A DNA stretch of 64,000 bases from Scleroderma bovista (lineage: Eukaryota > Basidiomycota > Agaricomycetes > Boletales > Sclerodermataceae). How positions within the stretch are numbered: the stretch's first letter is position 1; each line of letters begins with the position of its first letter. Both the position numbers and the translations under genes were made by a program. Shown here piece by piece: positions 22,935 to 35,544 of the stretch. The DNA lies in the NCBI GenBank assembly GCA_037178675.1, contig JAYMGJ010000488.1, positions 62,001 to 126,000 of the forward strand. The letters are read 5' to 3'. The notes under the pieces were generated by a model that saw nothing but the letters and a program-made list of their open reading frames with translations, was not told where the DNA came from and searched no databases.

Positions 22935-25870
22935 CTGGTGGGTGACAGGGTCAGAAAGCGGGAAATCTGAGGAGGGCAGAAGGAATTATATGGGGGAACT
23001 TGTGACACTAAGTAAAATTGAACAAGGCCTGACATCGTGCAGTGTTACGCTATGTGCTTGCCGAGTTTTTCAATACTTACTAAAAGTTAGGAATGGCTCG
23101 AAAAGGCTTTGAAGCACTCTGATTGGACAGAGACGAAGTTTACAAAAAGAAACACCGGGGAGTACATACAGTGCGAGCACCAAGAGGCGGGACCTCTCAG
23201 CTGAGCCCATTTCCTTCCTCAAATACGACTTTTGATAGCAAAAAGATGCCTGCCCTTAACTCGATGCCTTTATTGGAAACATTTACTACAGGCCGCCGTG
23301 ATCGAACACCTGGCAAGAAGGTTCAGACGGACTCATAGCATCCAGGAGTAAATAAATACCTTCAATCGAACAACGTTTCTGCCGATGCAGGCGGCATTTC
23401 TAGTCATATTATGTCAATAAAATATGTGGACCAACACATGTTCGAGGTGGTTTAATTCATACCAATCGGCAAACTGCCAAAAATCATCCAGACCACGACG
23501 GCCTGACACAGGGTTTCTTACATCATCTTACAGTATTTGTGTTCCAGACATCCCCAGTTCCACTGCCACGGTGGTGGGTGATAGAACCGCAGGGACGGAT
23601 GAGTAACAGAACTGAGAGGTACCAGCGACCCAGAAATCCAAGCTTGTACAGATGTTACACCAAGTATTATGTGTCGTATGGATTGGTCTGTGCAGCAAGG
23701 AATGGGTTGAGAACAGTTGATGCATAATTTACCTGTAAAGCAACAATCTGCTGGAACCACAAGAACAATCAGCCAGAAGACAGGACAGTGAGCGCGAATT
23801 ATACACAGTTTGACAATAGCAGTGTTACCATTCGGGTTAGCAGTGCGGAGTGCATCCTGGAAGCAACATGAGCATGACCGCAGACAACAAGGATGATGAT
23901 AGTCGCCGAGTACCTGCGCAGTAGACAGCACAGCGGGCGTGGTGGGACGAGATTCCATGGCAGGGAGGAGGAACTCAGCGTGGATGTCAACAGTGCTTCC
24001 GCCATGTTGAGTTCGAGGGAAAGACCACGCTGACATTGTGGGGTGAGTGCCAGCTGACGCATGTCGGAGAGGAGGCGGTAAGGCGATGGGAGAGGGGGAG
24101 CCAGAGGAATTGAGGGATCTGGTGACGACGGAGCATTGAACCAAAACGAGGACTTGGGGGCTAAAGTTAGCTGAGATCCGTTGAAGCGCACGTTATAGGA
24201 TTGGCAGTGAGTCGAGAAGGATCAGTTGGAGACGACCTCATGGTGAGAGCCAGCGTCCGAAGTCAGCCAGGAGCTGCCCTCCCGAAGGCCATCAATATCT
24301 TCCATCCGAAATGATTGACGAGGTTTGTCCTCAACTGGGGGTTATGTGCCAGCAGGCTCATTAAGAGCGGTGAATTGCGACGAGGGTGTAAATGAGACCA
24401 CTGAAGGGTGCCATGCTGACCACCATCGTGGTAAGGGAGCACGCTACAAGACTGTCAAAGAGACTGGGGACACTGGCACCAGCAAGGATACCTGCCAGCA
24501 CGGTAGATGTCGATCCGAGGAGTAAAGTGGGCGCTCAGATCATCCAGTGTTTAGCCCCGAAGGACACAGAGCGCTCCATGCGGATGTGGAAGGGCATCAG
24601 TCCCAAGACGGCTAACAGGTAGCTCTACCTGATCGTCAACGCAAACCAAAGCCTTGCAGATGACATGGCGCCACAGGCCTCAGTGGAGGCAATTGAGCCA
24701 CTGAAGTACTTGGTGGAAACTTACCAAGTACAATGACAAATAGTGGAGTGCTGTTCGGCATGGCTATATTGTCACTACATCAAAGTAGCTGATGTACCCT
24801 GCCCTGCCAATGAGGAAGGGGGTGCCGAGGCAAAGTATTCCTCCGACATCCCTAGGATTGGCGCCTGCTTTGCGGTAGGTTGGTGGCTGATGTCGCAGGG
24901 AGGCCTATGCAGCCTGAGGTGGACTCAGTATCGGTGTGTTGGGCATGCATGGGAAGAAGTGAGAGGACACCAAAGTCGCTTCAGCGAGTTGAGACATGAG
25001 TTGGGATGAAAGGGACATAGCGCACTCTTCTTTCCAAGGCAGTCCCAGGTGTCGACACACTATCCAGAGGGTCGACGATGGGAACTAGCCTGCGCAAAGC
25101 TTGACAGTGCGAAGGTCGTGAAGCACACTGATCGCTGACGCACTGGAATGACTTCGTATAGTGAGTGGGATGGAATCTGTGGCAGGCATCAGCATGCCGT
25201 CAAGTAGTCTGTGTTCCATACGATAAGATGCACATCAAGGAAAGCACATTACAGGACTCACTCTGGTATATCTGTGGGCGACATAGCTAAAGCAGCTTGT
25301 GCCGGCACAACTGGTCGAAATTGGGCAAACTTGGGATCAACAAGAGGACCTTCCTGGGCACTACCTTGTGTCATTCGGTTCACACTCGACATTGGAGGTC
25401 AGTAGGTAAACGTACCGAATAAGTGCCCTGCTCTAAACCAGACCCAATTCCCTATGACTCGAATTGCTCCAGGTCGTGCGTCCCGTTCCTGCTCGCACGG
25501 TGAATGGGGCGGCGACACTTTATCCACCTTCTTGCTCTGCAGAGAGGCTGGTCCGACCGCACGGAGGACTGATGCATTCTGTAGCTATAGAGTCCCAGTT
25601 TCGAGTGTACAGAGGTGGTAGCTGAGGTCACCAGTACAACACGCAGTTGCGACGCTCCCCTAAGCCTTGATTTCGTCCACTTAGCGACCGACTTCTTTGC
25701 CTTTTTAAGCGTTGTGAGAATTTTGAGCAGTTTATCCTAGCTCGAACCCCAGTATCACTGCTAGACCTACGGCCACTCCCCGTCTTTGCTCCCCCTCGCC
25801 CAGCGAAACTGCTGACACACACGCCTACCATCGCCCTCACGGTGCGCTGGAGAATCTGGCCGTCGACGAA
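22935..25870. other. Gene-poor region
   Basis: Many short frames on both strands, none with a recognised motif or splice-linked continuation. A minus-strand 208-codon frame at 23518-24144 is Ser/Pro-rich with no domain. I cannot support a gene here; decayed repeats are the likeliest content. Confidence 0.5.
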
Positions 25871-25877
25871 ACGTGGC

Positions 25878-26330
25878 GCATCCAGGTTCTTCCTCACCGA
25901 TGCCAGACCCATCCCCACCATCGAAACCTTTCATCTCTCTCCCTGAAGAAAACCGCTTCTACTCTCAAAGGTACGACTTCCCTCTACGTGAAAATATTTG
26001 GCTTATGATCCTGTTCGTTTGCGACAATTTGTACTCTAACAAGTTATGGTCGATCATCACTTTGGGCCTCTCGGAATGCTTCCCTACTACCCTCGGCGGT
26101 GAGTGCATCTTCCCCTTCCCCTATCTCGTGGTTTGACCCAATGCAATCTTGCCCATGACCACAGTGCATCCAGGTTCTTCCTCAGCGATGCCAGAGCTGA
26201 TGCCCTAGCTGTCTCTGCCGTCAGTATTGAAAAATTCTGTCTCTCGCCCTGAAGAAATCACTCTTTTATACTGTTCCGCAAGATCGTCTTTGACGATACG
26301 TACTCCAACAAATCCTAGTCAATTGTTGTA
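25878..26330. repeat. Diverged tandem duplication, two copies about 290 bp apart
   Basis: GCATCCAGGTTCTTCCTCA begins copy 1 at about 25880 and copy 2 at about 26168. Both continue with CGATGCCAGA, a TCTCTC(G/C)CCTGAAGAAA segment, CTTTTA/CTTCTACTNT, and a CGTTTGCGACA/CGTCTTTGACGA stretch followed by TACTCCAACAA. Copy 1 contains an 87-codon plus-strand frame (MAHPGSSSPMPDPSPPSKPF...). Copy 2 is frame-disrupted. No function recognised. Confidence 0.65.
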
Positions 26331-26689
26331 CAAGGCCCCAGGAAATATTGACATACTCCTCCCCTCCCCCATCTCTTGTGCTGTATGGTGGGTTTTACTT
26401 TTCCTCTTGCTTCATCTGCGCAGTGAACCTGTTCTGATGGTGAAACACTTTGCGGTTGATCTCTCGCCGTGTCTCCATTAAAGGAAGGAGGAATGGGCGT
26501 TCCATTGCGACTTCCTTTTATGGCCTGCCCTCCCATTCAACATTCACGATTGCAAGTACTGTAAATTACGATGGGTCGTGTCTTCCTCCCCCTACCTCTG
26601 GGCTGACCATTGTGGTGGCACTCCACTGACTCCTGCACACCCAGCTCGTCTGATACCTGTTACACATTCCGGCGTTCAAAGGTGAGCAC

Positions 26690-27369
26690 ACATGTACCGC
26701 GTTCCGATGACGGTCTGCAGAGTTCTTAGCCACACGCTGGGGTCACTTTGTGGAGGGCCTGCCGTAGGAAGATGGTCGCTGATGGAATAACCGTTGACGG
26801 AGATAAAGTGTCGGGTTCCTGTCGTAGACATTCGATTCAAATGTGCAGTTGGACCTGTGCTGTGGCCATTTCGTGCGAGTTGATGGCGCCAAGCAGTGTC
26901 GTGGGGCAGTGTATGCGGGTACGTGCTCTTCATGTCCTGGGAGCGCGCCAGGAGATGACTCATCTGTATTTTGTACCTACAGCCCTAATTACTTCTGCCT
27001 CCTGGTACAGTGGTTGCTCCCTCTCCTGGATTGTTCCCATGACTCCTTCGTCCGCTCGTCCAGTTCTCGGAGGCGGTCGTCCTCGGCTAATAACTCTGCT
27101 TTGTGGTGGGCTAGAAAGATCCTGGTGTCGAAATCGCGCAACGATTGGATGCTGTGTCTGCCCTTACCCTGGAGAGTGCCGCGTACACGTTAAATAGGCT
27201 AAGACCACCTTTTGGTGGTGTTGCGATGCGACATGTACCGCGTTCTGACGAGTACGCGCAGAGTTCTTAGCCACGGCCTAGCACTTTGTCGTGGGTCTGC
27301 TGTAGAGGTAGCTGAGTTGGCAAAAACGAAGTGTCATGTGGGCATCGTAGACATTCGATTCAGATGTGC
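26690..27369. repeat. Direct repeat, two diverged copies about 540 bp apart
   Basis: Copy 1 (about 26690-26846) and copy 2 (about 27231-27369) both start ACATGTACCGCGTTC. They share GCAGAGTTCTTAGCCAC, a CACTTTGT segment, GAAGTGTC/AAAGTGTC, and end with CGTAGACATTCGATTCA(A/G)ATGTGCA. The intervening 380 bases hold no supported gene. Confidence 0.7.
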
Positions 27370-27569
27370 AAATTAGTGTTTCTATAGACTGATTGCGACT
27401 GCATCGTGCATATGGGAGTGCAACCACTGCAGAATGTGCGATCGGGACCTAAAGACCAGTAAACTAGGTGCTCTGCAAGCAAGGTGAGGCGGCATTTCAA
27501 GTTCTTATTTGCCTGTCGGAGATACATGTAGTACACGAATTCACAATCATACACTAATCGTACTAATAA

Positions 27570-28354
27570 TCAGAGGAAATAGACATTGCGATGCCTTGTT
27601 TTCAAATCCCCTTTCATGATCTGAAGTATTTCGGCAAGTACCTCAGTTTGCTTTCCAAGTAACTCTTGCACTCCTTTAATCGCGTCTTCAAGTTCCCTAC
27701 GAGATTTGGAGTCCATCTTGGGCTCAAACGGTTCGAGCAGTCGAGGGCGCTTGACCTGATGTGGCACTGGAACAGAACTTTCTCGTACATTAGTACGACT
27801 CTTACGACGTGGCGTCTTGTAGATAGATCAGCTCGGCATTCCACCTACCATGTAAATTATAGAGACCAACTTACCTGTGGCTGAGGTTCATTTTCATCAG
27901 ACCTCTGTCTTTTCAGACCAGCGATCAATTCTCCGGTAGCCTGTTCCATTATATCAGTACATATTGAAATAGTTAATAGATTTGGGTACATCACCTTTGC
28001 ATCTCCCGATTGCTGATTTGGAGATGGAGCTGCACCTTCTATTTTGGCGTGGTATGCAGACCATATTCCCCCTCCTCTTTGACTCGGGTTTTCTGAGGGA
28101 CTACCAGAGCTCGGATCTTTGCGGCCATCAGACACGTGGCCATTGCCCTCTCCATCTTCCCTTCCAGTAGTACCTGCCTCAAGCTGCATACAAACCCATC
28201 AGTAATCTAAGTACGGACACGGACTTGATCACCAAACCTCTTCAGAATTGCTAGTACCCTGGGCCCTCCGGGAATTACCCAAAATAGATTGGGAATCATT
28301 GTATGTGGAGGAGCGAGGGTGATCACTGTAGCCGGGAGAGAGCTTTCGAGGCAT
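27570..28354 (-). CDS. Four-exon protein of unknown function with C-terminal coiled coil
   Basis: Exons 28354-28238, 28183-27995, 27940-27875 and 27815-27570 are all in phase with good splice sites, giving 205 residues. It starts MPRKLSPGYSDHPRSS, is polar and Ser/Gly/Asn-rich for about 100 residues, has LIAGLKRQRSDENEPQ, a basic patch TPRRKSRTNV and VKRPRLLEPFEP (nuclear-localisation-like), then an amphipathic helix SKSRRELEDAIKGVQELLGK that continues with leucine spacing. No enzyme motif. Likely a nuclear or DNA-associated protein by composition only. It is divergent to the DUF6698 gene 1.1 kb away. Confidence 0.6.
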
Positions 28355-28359
28355 TGAGC

Positions 28360-29476
28360 TGAAACAGGTGGGTCAGCTTGGCCTTTGAAGCCTCGCACTT
28401 TTTTCACTCAGAAAATCAGGCCCAGTTTGTACTGCTGTTGTGGTGGTCGGTCGGAACTTCACAAACCTTCGAGCATTTTTGCCGCCTTCCCTGATGGACT
28501 TGACAATGTTGAGTCCCCCACATTGAACATCGCCGATGCTGACCATACCATTTTTTGCAGTGCAGTGCCACTTCATGCAGCACGATGAAGTTCGTACGTA
28601 CGACGACCCTGACCCGGGTGATCCGGGCCAAACGTTGGTCCTGATTATCACTAATTTGACCAGCTGTGTACGCGCACTAGATGGTGCTAACCTGGTAATG
28701 TTGCCACCGAGGTGAACTGAGGTGAGTCGAAGTGGATACTAGTTCATGTCACTTTACACTGCTCCGATTATCCAGTTACCTTCGAACCGAACTGAAGTTG
28801 TCAATTTTCGAACAAGGGGAAGAACTGAAAACTTCACCTTGGAAGCTACAACGTTTGTCTCCAGCCAGCTGACTGCCTTGCTTACCAGCAGTCATCGTCG
28901 CTTCTGTTTGTATTGCAAGAAGGTGGCCTGTGCTGAGATTGAGAGAGGTCCAGTTAACGCATCCTTGCCTTTCACAGGTTCGTGTAGTACTCTGTGCTTT
29001 CTCTCTGCGCAGACTTTCCGTCAGCTCCGGGTCATATACTCACATATTTGGCTATAGATTTGATCAAGTCTAGCCGCCTGATCCACGATACCGGTTTCAA
29101 CGGGGAGCTTGAAAACTCAAACCTGGTTTCCGTCCGATCGGTAATTCTGTACTGGTGAGTACCAGGGCCGGTGCTTGTGTCCTAGAAGCTCGGTGCTAAC
29201 CCTCCGGGGAAGTGTCGAACAGGCTGAAAACCTAACCTCATGCTCGCAAAGTCTAATCACCCTATCCCAACAGTCTGGGAACCAATAAAATATCACCAAT
29301 GAAAGCTGTGTACTCCATATGTTGATGGTGGAGTCCAACTGATCGTCGCTTGTTTGTTCCAGAAACCAGAGCAATCAATTAGTAATTCTGCTCCGAGGCT
29401 CACCGGATCATGTCTGTGTCCAGCATATGTTAAAAGAAAATATATGGAGCCTGAGGAAGTCTCAATTTCACCTGCA
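28360..29476. other. Intergenic between divergent genes
   Basis: No gene recognised. The region should contain the promoters of the minus-strand coiled-coil gene and the plus-strand DUF6698 gene. Frames are short and overlapping. Confidence 0.45.
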
Positions 29477-30961
29477 ATGTCTGACACTCCCGCTTCACTG
29501 AAGCGCCGAATTGCTGCACTGGAGGAGGCGAACAACCAACTCCTTGCAAAGTTTGTAAGAAAGCCGTAGGTCCTTAGAGTATTTAAGCGTTTCCCTGAAC
29601 TCACAGTGCACATATTTCTTAGCACGCATTCTTATCGTCTTGATGGACGAGCCATCCGTCGGCTTGTTGATCTTGCTAAACCTATCTCCGATTTGATCGC
29701 AGAACATGATCGTCGTCTCGAGCTTGGAGCAGATGATGAGGCATCTGCGGATGCCATTGAAGGCTCTACTGAGTATGCACTTTTTTATCTTCGATTTGGA
29801 CAAGTCTGAATCTATTACCGTTTGTTCTGAAGGGAGGAGTACACCTACCGCTCGTTCAAAAAACTGGTTCACTGGTGCCCGTCAATCAAGAAAACCTTAG
29901 GTTTGGATCCAGACAACCATGACACAGTCCTAGCATTTCAAGAGGTAAGATTGAGCACTATTTTATGAATGCCCTTTTCTATTTAATGGCACTTTTGAAG
30001 CTAAGGAAAGGTGCGGATGGGGCAAGGGGGGACGACGCCAATGCACTAAAGATTGCTATCGTGAATTGGTTGAATGAGGCATCATCACGTCCAGAGCCCC
30101 TTCTCAGTCCTACTGACAAATCGGGACGGGGGTTTTATAACGACGTAACTGGCCGACTTCTGTGTCCGGTGGACTATGATTGGTGTGATGCTTCGTACGT
30201 TTCATTGGTTTGTCAGTCATTTTGCCGGACTACTCACAATGGATAATAGCATTCGGTCTGCGATCCGTGAATATCATCCTAAGTATCCGGTAACTGCACA
30301 TACATATCCGGCCTTTGTATATCTCAGGGGTCAATATGACCCAATAAATCCTTCTAAAGGGCTTTTTAAAGGGGAACTACTTGTAAGGGTAAGGCATTAT
30401 GATTATAATGCACCAATTTTATGCTCTGACTCGGCATGCATAGGCATTTTGTTCCATCTTCACATCGCCAAGCTCAGCTCGAGCTGAACTTGATGACGAC
30501 GAAGACGCGGTGGGCTCTTCCAGAAAGGCCCGGAAGATCACGCGTGGTACGCGAACTCGCTGTGATGTTGCAGGATTGTTGAAGATGAGGTCTGTGGATC
30601 CTCGTGCCATCGCATACACCACTTGTCAAGTAAGTGCTTGTGTTCTTGTATCACATCTATTTATTGGCCTGCAATAGCTTCGCTTTGCGCTATCGAGCTC
30701 CACGTCATGGAATGTACACGATGAAGAGTTTGACTACAATGTGCTTTACCGTAACATCATCGATTACTTTGAACGGCCTTTGTCACCCAAGAAGGCTGCT
30801 GAGGTCAAGGACTTACTGCTTTGGTGGAACCGGTGAGTAATTAAATGCAGGGTGCTGCATGTTTTTAATTTCACATTAGGAAAGTTTTTGGTCGTCGCAA
30901 TGCATCCTTCTACCAGCCCCAGCGTGTGGAGACACTCTCGGTTGCTCTCGCAAGAATGTGA
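29477..30961 (+). CDS. DUF6698-type protein
   Basis: ATG at 29477 opens with MSDTPASLKRRIAALEEANN, a short coiled coil. Following exons carry YRLDGRAIRRLVDLAKPI, a segment ending SIKKTLGLDPDNHDTVLAFQ (near 29945), KGADGARGDDANALKIAIV, GRGFYNDVTGRLLCPVDYDW, the block YPAFVYLRGQYDPINPSKGL, then RKITRGTRTRCDVAGLLKM, LRFALSSSTSWNVHDEEFDY, and LLLWWNR joined by a last intron to KVFGRRNASF; the stop is at 30959-30961. About seven introns. The block order matches the basidiomycete-specific family I know as DUF6698, often multi-copy near transposons; its role is unknown. I see no in-frame stop in the predicted exons, unlike the paralogue at 311-1738, so this copy could be functional. Exact splice sites of the second and fourth introns are uncertain. 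Confidence 0.75.
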
Positions 30962-31637
30962 ATGGCCAAACCGCCTGTCAATGCGATGTTAGGTTCAACC
31001 TATTTCCATACACCATACCCTCACGCACTCAAATTCAGATCTTTTTCGACAAAAGTCTGTTTCCACGTATGCCTATGAGTTTCTCTCCTTCATGTACTCG
31101 TCATCATCATTCATTGGTGTATGCTGTATTTTACACCAGCTCGGTGTTGTACTTCACTGTAACTCACAGCTGTACCTGTAACATTACTGTACCCAATTTG
31201 ACTGCATTTTGCTTCAAACTAATGTGGCCCACACGTTTGCTGCCATCTGAATAGCGCCACGAAGGGCACAGCATGCACAATACCCTAAAAATGCCGAGCA
31301 TTCACAAGTGAGAGAAGATTTTGAGCTCATTTCCATGGGTGAAATGTTCGACATTGTCTCTTCATTTGCATAACTTCAGTGCAGCAGCCCCAGACTGAGA
31401 TACATGCCACATCAGCAAACTAGCCCTTTTGCTTAGCCGAGCACCCAGCTCAGCAAGTCTGTCCCAGGCTTTACACAGCAACAACAGACTGGCCCAGTGT
31501 TGCACAGCTATCACAGACACTCCAGTCAATCCAGTAGGGTACATACTATACTATTAATCACACCAAGTCTTAAGTCAAATAAAATTTATTAGATCAAATT
31601 GTATTGTACTAAATTCAAGGTAAGCTACTAATCAATC
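30962..31637. other. Intergenic
   Basis: AT-richer 3' flank of the DUF6698 gene. No gene or structured element recognised. Confidence 0.5.
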
Positions 31638-32870
31638 AATGCTGTGGGCGGCGGCGGCGGCGTCGTCACGCTGGTGGCCGTCGTCGTTGCATTTGGGTGC
31701 CGTCGCTGGGGCCGTCGCATTGGTGGTCGTCGGCGCACTGGTGTGGTCGACGACGCTGCTGGTCGTCGTCGTTGTGATGGGTGTCGTTGCTGGTGGCCGC
31801 CGTGGACGTCATCGTCGTCGGGTCGCGACGACGATGCTGGTGGTGGCCGCATCGTCGACGCAGGTTGTGGTGGTGGTGGTGGTTGGTGTCGTCATTGGCG
31901 CTGATGGTGGTCGCGTCGACAACGCCGGTGGTGGTGGTCGGTGTCATCGCCGTCATCCGTGGGGGTCGTCGTTGACGCTGATGGTGGTGGTCGCGTCGAC
32001 GACATTGGTGGTGGTGGTCGGTGCTGTCGCGGTCGTCCGTTGTCCGTGGCAGGGTCATCGTCGTCGTCGTCGCTGATGGTGGTCACGTCGACGCGGTGGT
32101 GGTGATGGGTGGCTGTGGGCGAGGCGTGTAGTGACGTGGTAAATACTATTAGGAAATCGGTAGTGCAATATGCTGATATAATTATCTACACAAACACGCG
32201 CACACACACATTTCAAAAATTTCTCTAAGTCTTTATTCCTCATCTTCCACCACCACCACCACCACCGCGTCGACCACCACCCAACAGCCACCACCACCAG
32301 CGTCGTCGACGCGACCACCACCATCAGCGCCAACGACGACCCCATCGCGGATGACGGCGACGACATCAACCACCACCACCACCACCAGCATCATCGACCA
32401 GACGACGACGACGACGGCTACAGCGACGGCACCGACCACCACCACCACCACCACCTGTGTCGACGACACGGCCACAACCACCAACGTCGTCGACGATGAG
32501 GCGACCACCAGCGACCACCACCACCCCCAATGTCGTCGACGACGCGACCACCACCGCCAACCTCATCGACGACGAGGCCACCACCAACGACGACGACGAC
32601 CCACCAGCGTCGACGACGACCCCACCAGCAGTGTCGATGAAGCAGCCACCACCACCGCCTGCGTCGACGACGACCGCCCCACCACCAGTGCTGATGACGT
32701 CGCCACCACCATCAGGCACCGACGACGACGATGACCCCACCACCTGCGTCATGCGTCGACGACGGACGCGACCACCAGCACCACCCCAGCACCGTCCCAC
32801 CAGCGACGATGGCCACTCCACCACCAGCATCGACGACGATCCTACCACCTGCATCGTCGATGTATATAAT
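31638..32870. repeat. Trinucleotide-rich inverted repeat: GTC/GGT arm and ACC/GAC arm
   Basis: 31638-32110 is almost entirely GGT, GTC and GTG triplets on the plus strand. 32235-32870 is the complement type (ACC, GAC, CGA). The arms are related, not only similar in composition: the complement of about 32300-32345 matches about 31962-32013 (GGGGTCGTCGTTG.CGCTGATGGTGGTGGTCGCGTCGACGAC pattern, with one substitution). A non-repetitive 125-bp spacer lies between. Every frame through it is open for long distances and gives Val/Gly/Arg- or Thr/Asp/Pro-rich translations; these are not genes. Confidence 0.85.
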
Positions 32871-35540
32871 ATTTAGTCTCCATTCTGTAGTTTTTTATTG
32901 AATTAATATAAGTTGATTAACATTAACTTTGAATGAATTAAGTGCTCAAAAGTCTCAAGTACAGGTAGTAAAGGTAGTATACTGGACACTGTTGATAGTA
33001 CTACTGGAACAGTCTGGGACAGCTGGGACAAGTGCTGGGACAGTTCTGGACAGTGCTAGCCAGTTGGGTACCTTGCTAGGAGTAGCTGGGGCTCTGGGGT
33101 AACTGGCCAGTACTGTCCAGTACTGTCCAGGGGAGGGTTGGTTTGCTGATGCAGTAAATTTCCTACTAGTAATAATTTCTCTACATTACGAACCAGAAAT
33201 GATTTTCCCATTGTTTAGGCATCAAAGTCATAGCATGTAACATGCTGCAGGATAGAAAATCGGAATAAAACTGACCTATATGTCAATTGCTATGCAGGCT
33301 TCAGAAATCTCACAAGGTCTGAAAGCATTGAACTTGAGCACGGATGTTGTCGAAGATGTGGGACATAGAAGTGGTTTGGTCTTACTGATAAAATTTCCAC
33401 AAGAACAGAATATGGGATAGATCGAGTTCAAATGAGCATTTTTCAATACCCGTTGGTGGTTCAGAAAATGGATCGTAGTGATTGTGTTGGTCCACTCTTG
33501 GCAACATTACATTGATGCCACTGGAGGACTGTAATGACATGAAAGGGGAAACGGAATGTAACATAAATTCTAAAAGGTTTTACCTTGTCCGAGCTATCAG
33601 GCTTAAGTCGTTTGGAAGTTCAGGGAATAATTTAGTTCATTAGCAGATCCGAAGTCCTTTAAATGGCCACATAGAACTTTGTATGGAACATTGGCATATT
33701 CCTTGAAATTATGACCTTTGCTCGTTTTATAATGGCAATATAATGACTTTCTAAAAAAACTACGATTTCAGTGATGGAGGTCTGGGTGGGGAGGGTGCAG
33801 TGAGCCACTTGTCTGCATTTGAAACGCGTGATGAAAGAGAAGCATGCGAAGAGCACAACTAGTGAACCTAAAAGAACCTCAAGAGTTCGTCTATGTGCCT
33901 TTGGCTTGTTCCAGCACTGACATACGTGGCGTCCCAGAAAGAGTGCACGGGGAGATGTTGGAAGGTGGTATAGAGCGCTTAGGGATGGCTGTTGAGGTTG
34001 CTCGAGCGCACGACATACTATGGCAGAGTCCAGACTGAGTGTGTACGCTGTTGTTATGGTCCCTCACAGCTTCCTGGATACTGGTTAAACTGTCCTCGCA
34101 ACGTCGTCAGACCACTCAAGGGGCCACAAGGGCATTGGAGAGGCGTGAACAGTATGGGACGTGACAAGAGGTGCAGACGAATCGAATGGCTTCAGCAGCT
34201 ACGTACACGCATGGTACAGACAACCGGACCTGAAGAGACAGCACTCACTTGTTGTGCTCAATGTGCAGCCACTTGAATCTGCTAATTGATGGAGACGGGT
34301 TGGCATTGGAGATGGGATGTACTATGCTGTACAACAAGTCCGGCGGTCAACCGGCAGTCACACAAGGTCACAGAAAGGTCACACAAGGTCACACATGCCG
34401 AGTACAAACTCCACTCGGCACTGCTATGAGGAGTTGATTGACAACATAACTAAGTATATATCTTAATCCATGAAGTGGGGCTCTGAAGAAAGCGGATCCG
34501 TGATACAAGAGGATTTTGGGCAATATTGGCATGTGAGAGATCAGCAAGGTAGTCCTTCATCGATGCAGTTGAAACAGCTCACCAATCAGATCTTCAGAGC
34601 TGAGACAGTGACAGAAGTTCAAACTCAGCCCCAGCATGTGACACTTGGGTGATGCCATTCAGCATTTGGGTGTGACAACAGCTTTTTAACTATCTTGCTC
34701 ATTTCATCTTCAATTGACTTCGTTCAACCTTGCAGTACTCCAAAATATGCACTAGTTGTATTGTGGCTGTAAAAATGTTTGTAGAATTGTGTATTTTGTG
34801 AAACTGCCAGTTGACCATGACTGCCAGACTTGTTGTACAGCATAGTATTCGAACCACTGGCAATGCCAATTACATAAGGGGACACTGCAAGCCACATGTT
34901 GAGTGTGGAGACAAGGTGTTGGAGGCGAGAGACACCGAAAGCAAGAACTTTGGCTGGTAGTGGTGACGGAGCATGAAGAGGTGCATACATAGAATAAGCA
35001 GCAGAGACTCGATGCAAGAGTCAACACGTGCATCCCACCAAAGACCAACATAGCTCAAAATCGCACCTATCAATGTCATAGCATCATGGGAACAGTGAAA
35101 AAAGCTTCCTGTGCACTGCGCTTTCTGTCAGGGGAATACAGCATGGATGCAGATAGTGACTCCCTCCAGACATCAACATGCACACTTCGTCCAGCTGCAC
35201 CTGGCTGTGCATTCTGCGTGAGGCTATCCACGAGGCTATGTACTGTGCAATGCTATGTTAGTGACATCATAGTGGAGCCAAGGCTATGTGTAATGACATC
35301 AAGGGAGGCAGCGTGTACAGCACAAGGCACAGGTCTAGACTAGGCAGATAAGATATGGCTGTACACTAAGATAAGATAAGACACTATCTAATCACAGATT
35401 AGATAAGATAAAAAGTTGGTCCATTACACCACTCCCCCCTCAGGTGCAGGATTCCAGACTGCAGAACTGAGCGTTGCAAACCGTAAGGTTTTCGGGGATA
35501 CAACTAAATAATGAGTCAAAGTCCACTTGGGCCATATGAA
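32871..35540. other. No supported gene; scattered short repeats
   Basis: Contains clustered GTCCAGTACTG/CTGGGACAG variants at 33000-33130 and (A)GGTCACA(CA) repeats at 34366-34396. The inverted repeat at 34301-34870 is listed separately. Frames are short and without motifs. Likely decayed mobile-element sequence. Confidence 0.5.
34301..34870. repeat. Imperfect inverted repeat, arms about 60 bp
   Basis: The left arm is 34301-34360 and the right arm about 34804-34867. A perfect core TACTATGCTGTACAACAAGT (34319-34338) pairs with its complement at about 34829-34848, flanked on one side by TGGCATTG and on the other by GGC.GTCA and GGCAG segments, with a small gap in one arm. The spacer of about 440 bp is ORF-poor, which fits terminal inverted repeats of a small non-autonomous element or an inverted duplication. 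Confidence 0.65.
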
Positions 35541-35544
35541 GCTT

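Noticed and set aside
23518..24191. 208-codon and 130-codon minus-strand frames
   Set aside because: No domain, no splice partners, low-complexity Ser/Pro content and overlapping alternatives; cannot be supported as a gene.
31638..32876. Long open frames in all six readings (Val/Gly-rich or Thr/Asp/Pro-rich)
   Set aside because: They are translations of GTC/GGT and ACC/GAC trinucleotide repeat and occur simultaneously in every frame.
34724..35079. Minus-strand frames with hydrophobic stretches
   Set aside because: Several overlapping frames without start context or motif; adjacent to an inverted repeat and likely non-coding.
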